Numbered from the stretch's first letter, positions 23,002 through 34,750 are shown. The stretch is DNA of 64,000 nt from Anisakis pegreffii (GCA_035041965.1 JAPYMA010000328.1:1-64000); one strand, 5' to 3'. Numbers and translations are program-made. Notes: a model not told the origin generated them from the letters alone.

Positions 23002-24781
23002 ATGTCGCCGCCATTAGATAAGCAGTTCGAAGCGGCCGTGGAAATTGTGCAAACTCTACCAAAAGAAGGTACGTAACTGGAACATATTTATTATTCATGT
23101 TCGAAAATTCCTCACGGAATTGCACTTAACATTCAGGGCCAAGAATTTCCATGTAGAGTTTTTCTTCAGAATACACTGTTGTCTTCTTCGAAGGTAGTGA
23201 TTGTCTGGCTCATTTACACAACGCTCCCCTTTCTACATCCCTGTTCTCCACCTCTGTCGCCTTTTCTCGCCAACACTCTGAATGACCACAATTTACCCTC
23301 TTCTGCCAATCTTTCGGCGAAAATTGAGGAGAAAATCACGGAAGTTATTAATTGATAACGATGTTTGCTGCCATGAATTCATGCGTCACGTCAGCGAAAT
23401 CAATTCCTTGTGATCGAACAAATATTTTGGGGGCATCATTAGGCAAGCATGGGGAATTGTTTTCAAAAATCGAAAGACAGGGATTCATCAGACTTCTTAA
23501 TTCCCCTCTGATATCCTCAAATTATCCTCTCTGAGAACAATCCCATGGAAAGTAACTGCTTGACGAATATTTTTGCAGCAGTGACTGCGCAACAGCTCAG
23601 TACTGCTTGAGAATGCAGAAAAATTTTTCACAAAATGTAACTGTTTTAAAGACATTCTGTGAGTGATGTAACGTCAGAGGATATATTCTATCGTACGAAG
23701 CAATAGATTCACCTTCACATCCCAAACTATCACTGTGATTCCAAAACGTTCATAAGCATAATCTTTTCATCTGCTCATCCTTACTTACCCATGAATTTGC
23801 ATATTTTTATCGGACTTATCAAGTTCCGATGAGGAACTGCTCAAAGTCCGTAGTTTTTGTTACAGGTGCAGAAATTTTCAATGGCATCAATTTCAGGTCC
23901 TTTCATAGCCACGAACGACGATAAACTACTCTTCTATTCTTTATTCAAGCAAGCGACCATTGGCCAAGTGAACGTTCCAAAACCCTCATTCTTCAGTGTT
24001 GTAGAACGATATAAATGGTTAGAATATTCAAGCAATTCGCCTATAGCAGTGGTTTTCAACGTTATCTCCTCCCCGCGCACACCCTAAAAAATTTTATGAT
24101 ATCCTTTGTATCCCCACAACAACAGTTAAAAGGTCCTCAATCCCCTCGCAACATCCGCTCTATATCTCTCATTCACTGTAACCATTGTACAGTTTTGCGC
24201 GAGTTTGTCGATTTTTACATGAGGATAACGACCTCAGTGTTTGGCTGGTTGGAAAGCTCAGTAAAAATACAAATTTTTTTGCGTATAACAAGAGTACGTT
24301 CTAGCCTCTTCGAAAATATCTACGTTAAGGACCATCCCCACCTACTTTATGCACATGTATGTGTTGAGTTCTGCCCTCGCCTACTTTAATGTATAAAAAA
24401 TAGAACCTTATCTCGCACCTCATGGAATACCATCTCGCACCCCTTGGAGGTGCGACTACCTTCGCTTGAGAAACTCCGGCCTACAGCATTGCTTTTTTGC
24501 AATTTGTAATCGCTCTTCTATTGACATACTAACAATATCCAGTCGAGAAAATTCATCTAACAAATGTAATGTGCTCTCGTCTGATGTTATTGCATGTTTT
24601 TTTTAGGAATGCTTGGAATGAACTGGGGAGAATGCCACAAGATGAGGCGAAAGAAAAATATATCTTCACGTTGGTGGAGTTCTTGAACAAAGCTGCTGAG
24701 CAAATGAATATTTTCGAATGGTTTTCAAAGAGTGACAATTTTGACGCAAGAAAATTTGAACTTATTGGTTTCATACAATGA
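23002..24781 (+). CDS. Acyl-CoA-binding protein
   Basis: Exons 23002-23068, 23897-24017 and 24607-24781 join in frame to 120 residues; introns are GTACGT...TTTCAG and GTTAGA...TTTTAG, the second splitting the Trp codon. The product opens MSPPLDKQFEAAVEIVQTLP and has the ACBP signatures LPKEGP, KLLFYSLFKQATIGQVN and KWNAWNELGRMPQDEAKEKY; these residues bind the CoA moiety. ACBPs carry long-chain acyl-CoA in the cytosol and supply lipid synthesis and oxidation. The usual 10-kDa core of about 87 residues is followed by about 30 extra residues (KAAEQMNIFEWFSKSDN...), so this is a C-terminally extended form. AATAAA follows at 24787-24792. Intron 2 contains a hAT MITE. Confidence 0.93.
24047..24478. 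mobile_element. hAT MITE (family 4) in ACBP intron 2
   Basis: Starts CAGTGGTTTTCAACG and ends TTGAGAAACTCCG, a diverged inverted pair of the CAGTGGTT-CTCAA hAT type, flanked by GCCTATAG (24039-24046) and GCCTACAG (24479-24486), an 8-bp target duplication with one change. Length 432 bp, no coding frame of its own. Inner CCCCGCGCACACCC and GCACCCCTTGGAGGTGCG are the GC-rich arms typical of this group. Confidence 0.8.
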
Positions 24782-25007
24782 ATGTGAATAAAATATTACT
24801 TTCAAAAGATTTTTTCAATGATCTGTATATTCAATCATTCCAGTAAACATTGTCAATCATTCCTATAGTCGTAAAGTGTGACGAGAAGCGTCACTGATAA
24901 GATTCCCTTCTAAAAGTTTTTCGAATGGATAGCAAATGCTTTCCAATAGCACACTCTCGCAAGCATCCCATTTGCAATGCAGTACAATACATTATTTTTC
25001 ACGTCAG

Positions 25008-25100
25008 AATGTAACCATTGTACAGTTTTGCACGAGTGCCGATTTCTACATGAGGATGAAGACCTCAGTGTTTGGCTGGTTGGTAAGCTCAATAAAAAAA
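25008..25100 (+). repeat. Partial copy of the family 4 hAT interior
   Basis: GTAACCATTGTACAGTTTTG, TACATGAGGAT, GACCTCAGTGTTTGGCTGG and TTGG.AAGCTCA are shared with 24177-24262 inside the MITE, at roughly 85-90 percent identity. Neither terminus is present, so it is a fragment just downstream of the ACBP gene. Confidence 0.7.
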
Positions 25101-26231
25101 TTTTTTTTATTCCATCAAAGAAAAGCATCGCAACCAAAAAAAAAAGATGACAAAATCCAGGACGAATTAAGTTCAGGCCTGCACACGTCCATCAGTATCA
25201 CCAGCATCAGTGGTTTTTTAAATGAATGTGGTCGTTGCATTAGTTTTCGTTATGATTGTTGTTCTATCTGATTGAAGTTATTATGATCATTTCGCTCAAT
25301 TGTGTTTATTGCTTTGAACACATCAACGTTGCTCTTATTTACTGTATCGATCCTATCTCGCCTCTGCGCTAGAGAATGCTTTATTGCTGATTAACGTCAC
25401 ACTGCAAATAACTTCGAACGGCTGATTGTAAGTGACGTAGCGCTGACTTTAACTTAGAAGACAATTCACGTAATTGGGTTACGAAAAATTTTCAGAATGA
25501 TTGTTCCGCAAAATATACAACGAATAAACCTTTTTGCAGTTTGATTTTGTCAAGAGATTGAAAATTCTGATGCAATCACAATTATTTTCGATTGAAGCGA
25601 TTCTCGATTTCAGCCTATATTAGGGTGATTCTCATTTTTTTAAAAATAACATCAGTATATGACCGTTGAGAATTTCGAATCGGCTGATCGCAAGACGTCT
25701 GGCGTTTGTTATCATGTTGTTGTTTATGGGCATATTTTTGATGCTTTACTGAAATGCTCATATGCACAGGTATGGGCACATGCAACGAGTGTGAATTAAG
25801 GAGAATACATTGAAGAAAATATCGTAAGTTTGAAGAAAAAAATTTTGATGTTGGTGACATTGAAGAAAAAATACATTGAGAATATATTGAAGAAAAAAAA
25901 TTTCACAGTTGAATTTTGATGACATTGAAATGGTGAAGTGTTCGGGACGATACGACGACGAACATCGGCATCTCCGAATGACAAACGTTTCGTTCACTAT
26001 TCTGCAAATTTTAGGATTGTATTTTCAGTAGCGTGTCCACTTAAAAATGCTCTCGACAATATCACTGCATTATGGCTTGTACATTCATTCTTTAATCTCA
26101 CGAATCAAACAATTTACACAACAGGTGTGAATTAAGGAGAATTGTGTGTTCCTGATGCTACGTTTTTGAGAGCGCTGACAAATAAAAAGTCAATAATCAT
26201 ATCACGGTGTATAGGTGGGACTATAAACATG

Positions 26232-26356
26232 TCACCTCAACCATTTAAAGTGCACAAAAGAAAATGCATCCATCCCCTTCTTTATGCTGAAAAATTGATT
26301 CGGACAGAAAATTTCAACAGTACCAAAATATTCCATAACCGAATGCCTGTTCCTTC
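26232..26356 (-). CDS. Candidate 3' terminal exon, type II membrane protein copy 2
   Basis: After CCTCTGTTAG the frame reads RNRHSVMEYFGTVEIFCPNQ, FFSIKKGMDAFSFVHFKWLR and stop, 125 nt, phase-1 start. Same size and stop as 12382-12506. Most differences are conservative (D/G, M/I, R/K). Confidence 0.4.
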
Positions 26357-27028
26357 CTAACAGAGGGCTTTGAGAGCCTTGGATGCTTCATAAAATTCAT
26401 CTATCGCCGCAAATTCGTGATCAACACGAAACGGTTCGTACTATAAGAATAACTTACGGTACTGAACAATTGTTAAGTCATCACTGCTCGCTCAGCATTC
26501 AGAGCAAACATATGAGGTTTAAATGCAAGATGGAATTACTCAGTGACATGAAATACCTACAATCTGATCTGTGGATCTGTTCACAGCCAATGGACAACAC
26601 ATATATTTTTGTGCATGAGAACACACTGAATTTGCAAATGCAAAATAAATCATAGATTTCGAATCGAACCTGATTGTGAGTGTGTAAGTCTCTTGAAAAT
26701 GATACGTGTGTTCTCATGCACAAATATCGTTGCCTTATGATGCAAAATTTAGCGTCTTCTGGTAAATCAGTTTAGCGTGAATCGATCACAAACCGACATC
26801 AGCGAGCATAAATAATGAATTTACAACTTGAAGTGTAATTCTTTGTTCATACTGGCAGATGAGGCTTGTTACTTTTTGATTAGCATTCAAACGATTCAGC
26901 GTGCAACTGTAATGGAAGCTGTTTTGCTAATCAGAATCTAGAACTTGTTATGTTTTGAATTTCGTCTTAACCGATCCTGCAATGAAGAAAAAAAATAATG
27001 GATTGAAGAATGAGCGGGGTAAAGGTAC

Positions 27029-27868
27029 TTAGTTCAACATAAGTAGCTATCGTCAGAGCGAATACTACAATTGTGATGGCGAGTCCAATGATTATCGCAG
27101 TCAATTCCCATTTGTGATGATGAGATTCAAGTGGACCAGTCGATTCAGGTGCCCTTGCAGCCTGATTAGTCGCAGTTGTTTTCAGTGCTTCAACGTCGAT
27201 TTCTTCATATGTATCATCTTGTTGCTCTCCTCTTCCTGCTTCAACATCAGAGGATGTTTTCTGCAGTAGGATATGAATGTTGAATAGCGATTATGGAATC
27301 ATCAAATGCTGTGAAGCTTTAAAATTCAACTGCATTGAAGCGCATGTCATACGTCATACGACTGAAGTATGTTTTGAGAACGCATAATGAAGTACATGAC
27401 GAGCTAGAACGGAGCAACTCAACCCTGAATCTAGAGTGTAGGAAGCGGAATTACCTTGCCATTATTCGAAATCAAGCATTCATTTGATTTAGAGACTGTA
27501 TCAGATATTTTCGGTGATCAACAAACTTATTCTTATCATACGAACAGCAGTACTTATCAAGAGCACAATTGTAGAACCTTTTTATGAACCTAGAACCATG
27601 AATGAAGAGCTCAACTAAATCGCAATGAAAACTTTCCAAAACGATGATAATAATAGGGGATTGTGCGTTTTGAAGCGATTCATATAGATTTTGAAACGAG
27701 AATTCGTATGTTAGATGAATGAATAAATCTAAATGAATGAATCTATGAATGTTAGATGAATAAATCTAAATTAAGAAAGTTCAACTTGACAGATCTAGAG
27801 CTGTATGCAACCTCGTCGTTTTTGTTTTCGCTTTCTTTTCCTTTTGTTGATTCGTCATCCGAGGACAT
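27029..27868 (-). CDS. Type II membrane protein, N-terminal exons (copy 2)
   Basis: Exon A, 27868-27791, gives MSSDDESTKGKESENKNDEV and six more residues (26 codons, phase 0, donor GTCAAG). Exon B, 27260 to about 27029, follows a CTACTGCAG acceptor and gives an acidic cytoplasmic part (DVEAGRGEQQDDTYEEIDVE), HHHKWELTAIIIGLAITIVV and FALTIATYVEL. It is the paralogue of 13200-13764; the cytoplasmic part has changed a great deal while the membrane helix pattern and start have not. At the 3' end the donor seen in copy 1 (GATAAG|GTAGCA) reads CTAAGTACC here, one G short, so splicing is uncertain and this copy may be decaying. Confidence 0.45.
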
Positions 27869-30022
27869 CTTGGAGGGTGCTTTCTGCAACGGGATATGAA
27901 TTTTGAATAACGATCATGAAGTTACAAATGCTTTAAGTTATCGAACCGAATTAGTCAAACACCAAAAAAGCTGCTGTTGAATGTTAATCGACATGTAGCC
28001 GTATATTATGGCAAAATATTCGAACGTGCTCAATCAATTGACTGAGTCGTCTATCGATTGAAGTGTATAATCAATGTGGTGATTGCATCAGTCACTTTTG
28101 TCTATAAGAATCATTTTCAGTCTAAAATTCAGCGGATTTCTCGACGCTTCTGATGTCGAAAGCTGAATCGACAACCATTTGATGTTGACTTTTCGCTGGC
28201 ACCTACCAAAACCCTTTGGTAGCATTTTCAGTTGTGCGTAATGTTTGAGATTTAAGCTTGCTTATACTTGCCACTGTCAGCAGAAACAACCGAAAAATGA
28301 GGTTCCGGCTTATCTCGTAGTGAGCCTAAGCATTTTTAGCGTTTCTTGAAGACGACTTTATTTTAAAATTGTTGAATGCTGAATTGTAAAACAACCAAAA
28401 ATTTGAGCTTGTCGATAAAAGTGACTGGATGTCAGCGATCAAATTAATAGCCATGGAAGTGCTCATGGGAATCAAAGCTATCAAATAAATGACGAAAAGC
28501 GATTCAGCTCTGATCAATTGAGAAAAATTGTAGGCATGAAAGAATGGTCGAACGAACAACTTCAAAGTCGAAGGAATAATGAAGCCAAGCACCAATCGAA
28601 AGTGCTGCACTGGCATTGATTTGAGTTTTGAAGTACTACTGATAAAAGTCTGATAAACGGTGGTGCATTGATAAGGTGTCATTATTTTTCGAAACCTTTC
28701 AGTGGCTTTGTCTAGTCTAAATTGCGCAGATTTTGTCATCACCACCTTTGATTTCTGATGCTAATAACATGAGACTACCACACCGAAGCGCCGCACATTT
28801 AATTATCAAGAACCCAAGAAGGTTCTACTCATTATCATCAACTGAATTTGCTTCAGTTCTTCATTTCAATGTTTGACGTGCTGAAAGCGTTGATGAATGT
28901 AAACGCAAATAGATCGCTTATCACAATTATAAAATGCTGCATAAAACAACCAAAAATTTCAAAAGAAAATTTCAGACTCTCAGATATTCACGCAGCACTT
29001 CGCCATTTCTGATGATAAATGCACAATCTTTGAACAAACACAATAAAAAGGACACACCGGAAGGTAAAACGTGTCGCGGTTTCAAACACAGATTTCAAAC
29101 AATTTGAATTCTTCAATTCCACCATAAATAACAGCAACAGAAGTTTGGAAACGTTCAGCCGGAATTTTTGAGTCAAAATTTCTGGCTTTAAAACGAGAAT
29201 TCTCGTTAAAATAAGCAAACAAAAGAGTGCAGGAAATGCTGAATGTTGAATGTATTTGTTAATTCATTTTACACAATTCAAAAAAGCAAAACAATCATAT
29301 TACAGTATTTTTATTTGTACACATCGCACACTAATATCTATTTACAGCGGTTCAACGCTACCACATATGTCAAATATCATATAACAGTGATGGACTGTTT
29401 TAACAACATCATAACATATCATTAGCAAAATTTAAACCCATCAACAATACAATCAAACAGCAGAAGCTTGTCACATTAGTTCTTTTTGCGAGATTTTGAC
29501 GTTCAATAGTTCACAAGCTAACTTTTTTTACTTTACTGATAACAGCTCATTGATCAATCCAGGTAATCTTAGATAAGTCGATTTTTGGGTTTGATCTTTG
29601 TGATAAAAACTCCTAAATTCATATTTGAAACCTACTTTTTAGAAACTTTTGTATTTTATGCAGTTTTAGTTTGCTCGAATCAAGCTCCCGTTTACAGAAT
29701 GCGATCCTTCAGTGTGGCAATAGTAAAGGATTCTTGTCTTGTTCCGATATTTCTGGCTGAGACGAGGAATTCATTTCGAGTTTTCACTGATGCTTTCATC
29801 GATTCTGCGTGCGATCTTGCAGCGATAGATGCCTCAGAATTGTCACGGTGATAACTGATATCGAGGAATGCACAACTCAGAATGTCATTGTGTTGATTCG
29901 GATACTAATCTGTTCTGCGATCTTGTCAGAGGACATCGAAGCGTTAATAATGTTTGAGACGCCTGATAAAGGTGGGTCACCGACTATGATTGTTCTTTTA
30001 TGTTGCAACACAACTTTGGTCA

Positions 30023-30195
30023 TCAGTTGGAACATATCGGGATGATATAAATCCTTATTCCTGGAATTATCATATGCTCGTTATCGCCTCTTATAATGAA
30101 GGTACGTCCTTGCGCTCTCACATTGGGTAAATTAATCGCTGGTTGTTGAAGCGTATTGATTGATTGTTTATCAGCGATAAGGAAAAATCGTTTGA
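30023..30195 (-). CDS. Candidate C-terminal exon, copy 2
   Basis: Frame ADKQSINTLQQPAINLPNVR, AQGRTFIIRGDNEHMIIPG ending after ICSN. It matches 15724-15863 over 40 codons. The acceptor position reads CGCTG instead of CGCAG. It could be the 3' end of the type II gene that begins at 34665, but I could not connect the phases. Confidence 0.35.
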
Positions 30196-30334
30196 TACTA
30201 AAGATGTTTGAATTTTGATGCATGAAAACGGGTGACTTCTAAACTTGGTGTCTAAACATTTTCCGCACATTTTGACATTTCTAATGTCCAAGATTCATAT
30301 CACGCCCTACTCAATCCCTCAATGATTACTTTCC

Positions 30335-30563
30335 TTAAAGAGCAATGAACAACTCAAACAGCTCGCTTTTTCCATCAATAATTTCAATGTGACCCATCAC
30401 AGGAAGTGCTATGAAAGTGAGATGAAACTGCATAGCGGTGAAATTGTGAAGTATGAGAATGGATATGAACACGCACGGATAAACATCCTCGTTGGCTGCG
30501 AAAATCGTCAGGATCAGATTTTCCTTCTCAATATCTTTCAGCTGGTCCAGTATCGATTCCACG
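30335..30563 (-). CDS. Candidate exon, unknown protein
   Basis: Follows a good acceptor TCATTGATTTCAG and reads AVESILDQLKDIEKENLILT, IFAANEDVYPC then a hydrophobic tail and stop. An amphipathic helix followed by a beta-strand-like LILTIFAAN would fit a von Willebrand A-like fold, but no metal-binding motif is visible, so this is only a guess. It lies on the strand and in the line of the type II gene to its right. Confidence 0.35.
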
Positions 30564-30839
30564 GCGCTGAAATCAATGAAGATTTCACTATCGGTTCACT
30601 TTTTTTTAGTCTAATGCAAATGCTCAAATAAAATATCCCATGGAATATGACATAAGCCGCACAACATTTTCTATCTGAACGAAGAAGAAGTTTTACGCGC
30701 AGAAATTTTTGCTAATTTTAAATATTCCGTGAATTCATCAAAGTGATATGATATTATTGCAATGAAAAAGCCAGCCTCAACTAAGAGTAAATTGCATGTA
30801 TGGATAGCAATAGGTGATAGCATCAGTATTAGAAGGAGG

Positions 30840-31215
30840 GTTTCATACACCTCTGCGGGCTGGGGAAGGAAGCCTGCCGTGACAATTTCCGATGGAACAT
30901 CTCCCTCGTGGATGCGGAGCGGAGGGAATATTCAGTATCCGCTGGTGCACCCACGAAAGAGGATCCTTCAAATGGAATTCCTCGTGAGGGCAGGACACTT
31001 TGAAGCTCCCGAAAGTCTCCGTTTTTGTTGACACATTGAATGATACAATTTCTGGATCTTCTCGGAGCACTCTTCGATCTTATAAACGCGGAGTGCTGTA
31101 GGTTCGGGGTTGTTGTGATCATAGTAAGGGAATAAGAAATCTGACTGTTTTACGAGCGACGCTTTGGAGCAATCGCTGTGACTTAATGAACTGAGGTACA
31201 CTGGAATGTGAATTG
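30840..31215 (-). CDS. Candidate exon region, frame undecided
   Basis: GC-richer than its surroundings, with an acceptor CACATTCCAG at about 31203. Two minus-strand frames are open: one reads YYDHNNPEPTALRVYKIEEC then SEKIQKLYHSMCQQKRR; the other reads DPEIVSFNVSTKTETFGSF then KVSCPHEEFHLKDPLSW. Either could be a real exon; the overlap itself suggests only one is. It may belong to the type II gene starting at 34665. Confidence 0.3.
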
Positions 31216-31565
31216 GAAAGGCAGTTTGGTGCTCATTGCGCGGTTTGGAAAATCAGAATTGACTTTATATTGTCATTGTTATTGGTGAAAAATCTGTTAT
31301 GCTCTGTCTTCTCATTGTGATTATAACTTCAACAAAAATTTATGATCAATGATGGCCAAATTTGAAAAATTTGGATCAGCTCCGCTTCAGGCTTCGCAGT
31401 TTTGAAAGTTCAGCTCCAGCCACAGCTCTGAGAGGGAATTATTCAGTCGGAATCTTATCGACTCCACATTTCAGCATACTAACATTCGGATTCCGACCGA
31501 AAGTCGACCGTCGGTCGAATGTCATCATTAATGATAAATATGATTATTCATCGCTTGAATGAAAC

Positions 31566-32394
31566 CGTGACTAGACAATCTGCCTAACAATAAGGACGTT
31601 TTGCCTAAGGACAATTGGTCTAAAGACACCTAACGGACGGTTTGCTTAATGCATATTTTGACTAAAAGAGTTCGCCCGATGAGAATTTTGCTTAACGTCA
31701 TTTTGTCTAAGACGCATGTGAGATGACCAGACGCACCCATTATAATTTAAAATCATTATTAATGCTGTTTGTTATTGCTTCAATTATTTTTGCTGTCGTT
31801 ATTACCACCGTTAGTATTTTTACGAATTGTTTTATTGCCACTGTTATTATAGGTGTTGCTAGTTGTCATACGTTGATACTGTTATGAACATTATTATCAT
31901 CAGCATTTTACCCAATTTCATATATTCTGACATGCATAATTGATAATGAATAACATTTTTTATTCTTATGGGAAATGTGTTGTGTATGGAACAAAAAATA
32001 GTTCCTTGAAGGAGACTGCTGAAGGAAGCTGTCCATCGCCGGTGATAAAGATGAACTAGACACGTTGTTTGCTCTTGGTAACTTCATTGGTCAAATCTTG
32101 ACTTTGATTGAAGCCATCAAAATCACCAACGTTGATATGTACAGGTGTTCTAGTAATAGCCACGAGATGAACATTCCCAACATGTTCTGAACGGGTGCGT
32201 CTGGTCATCTCACATGCGTCTTAGACAAAATGACGTTAAGCAAAATTCTCATTAGGCGAACTCTTTTAGTCAAAATGTGCATTAAACAAACCGTCCTTAT
32301 GCAAGATGTCTTTAGACAAATTGTCGATAGCCAAAACGTACATTAGACAAACTATCGTTAGACAAAACGTCTTTGGGCAGATTGTCCGGCTACC
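31566..32394. mobile_element. Mutator-like MITE with long, internally repetitive terminal inverted repeats
   Basis: A perfect 9-bp duplication GAATGAAAC flanks the element (31557-31565 and 32395-32403). The arms, 31566-31738 and 32193-32394, are inverted copies (GACAATCTGCC, GGACGGTTTG, TTTTGACTAAAAGAGTTCGCC, GAATTTTGC TTAACGTCATT, GTGAGATGACCAGACGCACC). Each arm is made of variants of a 13-17 bp word TTTTG(C/T)CTAA(G/T)GAC. The right arm has about two more units than the left. Nine-base duplication plus long arms fits Mutator-like elements. The core has no coding frame. It lies in the presumed intron region of the type II gene. Confidence 0.85.
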
Positions 32395-32429
32395 GAATGA
32401 AACAACTTGAAGAACAAACAACAACAAAA

Positions 32430-32642
32430 AAAAACTGACGCTGTTTGATTGATTTCTTGGACAAGATGCAATTCGCTGAGCACAGACGTGAGTTGATACT
32501 CTGCCATTGAACGATGCGTGCATCGTAGACAGTGCGTAACACATCCATAAAATGTTGCATAGCAGAATTGAATGCTCTCAACGTGTTCGAGCATCGGAAA
32601 CAGATCGCGGATCACTTCGGATACATTCTTCTGCAGTCGTAA
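32430..32642 (-). CDS. Candidate third exon of the type II membrane protein
   Basis: The acceptor TTACGACTGCAG (ending about 32643) and donor GTCAGT (about 32432) bracket an exon that continues exon 2 in phase 0: KNVSEVIRDLFPMLEHVESI, QFCYATFYGCVTHC and on. A second minus-strand frame over the same bases (HFMDVLRTVYDARIVQWQSI) is equally open from 32625 but cannot follow exon 2. A helix followed by a strand (SIQFCYATFYG) would suit a compact extracellular domain. Frame choice rests on phase only. Confidence 0.45.
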
Positions 32643-32952
32643 TCGTTACTGCTTGTTTGATTCATAATATCAGTAACGATAACATACTCGGGAACAAACG
32701 TAATTGCACGATTTGTGAGCGTGCGAATTTTTTTGAGTTATTTTCACTATTTTCATTTGGAAGTGGATGTTTCGGTTTGTTTTCGTATGTTGTCAACTTT
32801 ATAGAGAAGCGATTTTGGGTGATTTTGGTTACCGAGTTTTAAAGCAGTCGTTGTTATGAAAAGCTTCTTGACAGTTTTTCGTAGTTATTAAAGAACAAAT
32901 TTTGAAGAGCCTCTTGACATTTGTGAGATATGCAAAAAGATGTAATACATAC

Positions 32953-34665
32953 CCTATATTGTTCTCCATATTGATCAGTTTTGTTCAACACTCCAGTGTT
33001 TATAACGAATGCAACGTATTCCGCAGCTGAAACATAGGATGACTAAAATCTGGTAGTTAACAATGACCAATCGAACAAGTTTCCTGGTTTTATAGCGTTG
33101 TTTCGGACGATGCTATGCCATTCCTGGCTTATATCTTAATATTTTCATCTTTGTTTCAAATTCGAAAAGTGCCTTCTCATCTAGTCAGTCAGAGAATCTT
33201 ATCACTTACATGGCTTTGCCGCGATATAAAAAGCTAACGCGATTGTTCCACCAATACACAAAAGAACAATGATTGCGAATGTAACGAGACTCCATCGAAT
33301 CTTGCAAGTCGGTGATGCGATTGGCTGTGGACGGTTGTCACTCACTGGTGGTGCACTGATCTGTTTCAAACCACTCTTCAAACGTCGATGCAGATATTCA
33401 AATGGATTGCCGTAAAATGATATGGCTGGATGACCGTCCTCTCTTATCGTCAATGTGACGGGTGCCCAATAAACTGGCTCTGGAGTATTCGTCTTCGCAA
33501 TATTCACGCAAATCGTTGTCGGAAGAGCATCCGGTGTTGTTTCAAGATCACTTATCGTTTCATAATCGCCTTCATGCGTCCTTTCGACGCAAGCCAACGT
33601 TCCATGCTCAGCGCTAACAGTTTCTTTCTTTTTATCATGCTCGTCTACAATGATTTGATTTGGTTTGAAGTCATTTTTAGGTTTGCATTCACGATCATCA
33701 TTTCGAGGATCATGGAATGAAGTGCTGGGTGCGATGCTGGGTGTTGGGGTGGGGAGACTACTTGGTGGTGGGGGAATCACTAGGCATTCATGATCATCAC
33801 TGTGATGATCATTCAATTTGATTACTGGAATTGGTGTTGACTGGGGTGTGAAAATTTGTTGCTGGTCAGCATTCGTATCAGAAACATCAGTATGGTTGCT
33901 GGCTTGCGTTGAAGTGCTTGATTTTCTCATGCTGCGTTGCACTGGATTTTTGAGAGTTGCATCCGTTTCGTTTTTGCATTGTACTATTTGATTTTTGTTT
34001 GTTCTTTTGATATGATTTCGATCGCCGTCGTCGCGAGCAGCGCTGATACTGGCTGGTGAAACATGTGGGATTGCGATCATTCTGCGCGAAATTCGCTGAT
34101 CGATCAGAGACAAACGATGTGGTCGTTCGAGTTTCGAGGTTGATGTCTCCGGTTGCTCATCCCAGTTGTATCGTACTCCGGATGCAGCTGCTGAAGTTGA
34201 TCGCTTCACAGCATGTGTCACTGCTGGCGGTTTCCGCTGAACCATTTCACTCTGCACTCGGTTCAAACTTTTCAACAGCAATTCTATTTTGTTTCTGATT
34301 CCAGTACTTATTTTTTGGGGGGGACCACTTGGTTCAGCCTTCGGATGTGGTGATTCTTGGGGTGAGGGTATTACTGATCTCGGTGGCAACCTTAGCGACC
34401 CTAGTGACGATTCCGATGAGGTCGATGACGATATTGGTGGCGGTGTTAGCTGCCTCGGTTTCGGTGGTCGAGGTGGTGGCGGTGTTAGGGAGCTGAGTGT
34501 ACATGATGAAGACCTGCGTGAATGTGCTGATAGAGGAGCACCCAGAGATTCTGGTATAACAACAGGTATGTAATCATGAAACTCGTCATCCTGTACTACC
34601 AGTGGTTTATGGTTGTTATTTGCTTCGCAAACAACTGCGGCCACATTATATTCCGGGTTCTCCAT
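32953..34665 (-). CDS. Proline-rich type II single-pass membrane protein (first two exons)
   Basis: Exon 1, 34665-33210, encodes 485 residues; exon 2, 33026-32953, adds 25 (AEYVAFVINTGVLNKTDQYG...), joined by GTAAGT and GTTTCAG in phase 1. The ATG follows an AATTCCAG acceptor by 15 bases, a likely spliced-leader site. Residues 1-455 are hydrophilic and Ser/Pro-rich, with SH3-type stretches (PPPPRPPKPRQLTPPP near 63-78 and IPPPPSSLPTPTPS), so they are probably cytoplasmic. A membrane helix follows (about 458-481, LVTFAIIVLLCIGGTIALAF) with no N-terminal signal, and the extracellular part comes after it. Topology matches the small proteins at 13200 and 27029. The 3' exons further left are uncertain. 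Family not recognised. Confidence 0.7.
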
Positions 34666-34750
34666 GATTGGACTGATCCTCTGGAATTACTTCGTAATAA
34701 ATCACTCTAAAATCTGGATATGGGGAGCAGGATGGGAGGTAATAACGGTG

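Larger units (their letters stand above)
25740..30290. repeat. Segmental duplication, copy 2
   Basis: Counterpart of 11888-15950 in the same orientation. Copy 2 is longer mainly through extra sequence at 27370-27480 and 28620-28760. Its left edge has a short imperfect array of TTGAAGAAAAAA units (25800-25925). The pairs of exons at 26232/12382, 27029/13200, 27791/13675 and 30023/15724 all fall inside it. Confidence 0.8.

Noticed and set aside
14156..28745. Chemoreceptor-like (7TM) frames at 14156-14536 and 28326-28745
   Set aside because: The two are well matched as DNA, but flanking non-coding sequence is equally conserved, stops interrupt one copy, and only one or two hydrophobic stretches are present.
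30335..33026. Calling the extracellular part of the type II protein a von Willebrand A domain
   Set aside because: The strand-helix-strand order is suggestive, but the DxSxS metal site is absent and exon connections are unproven.
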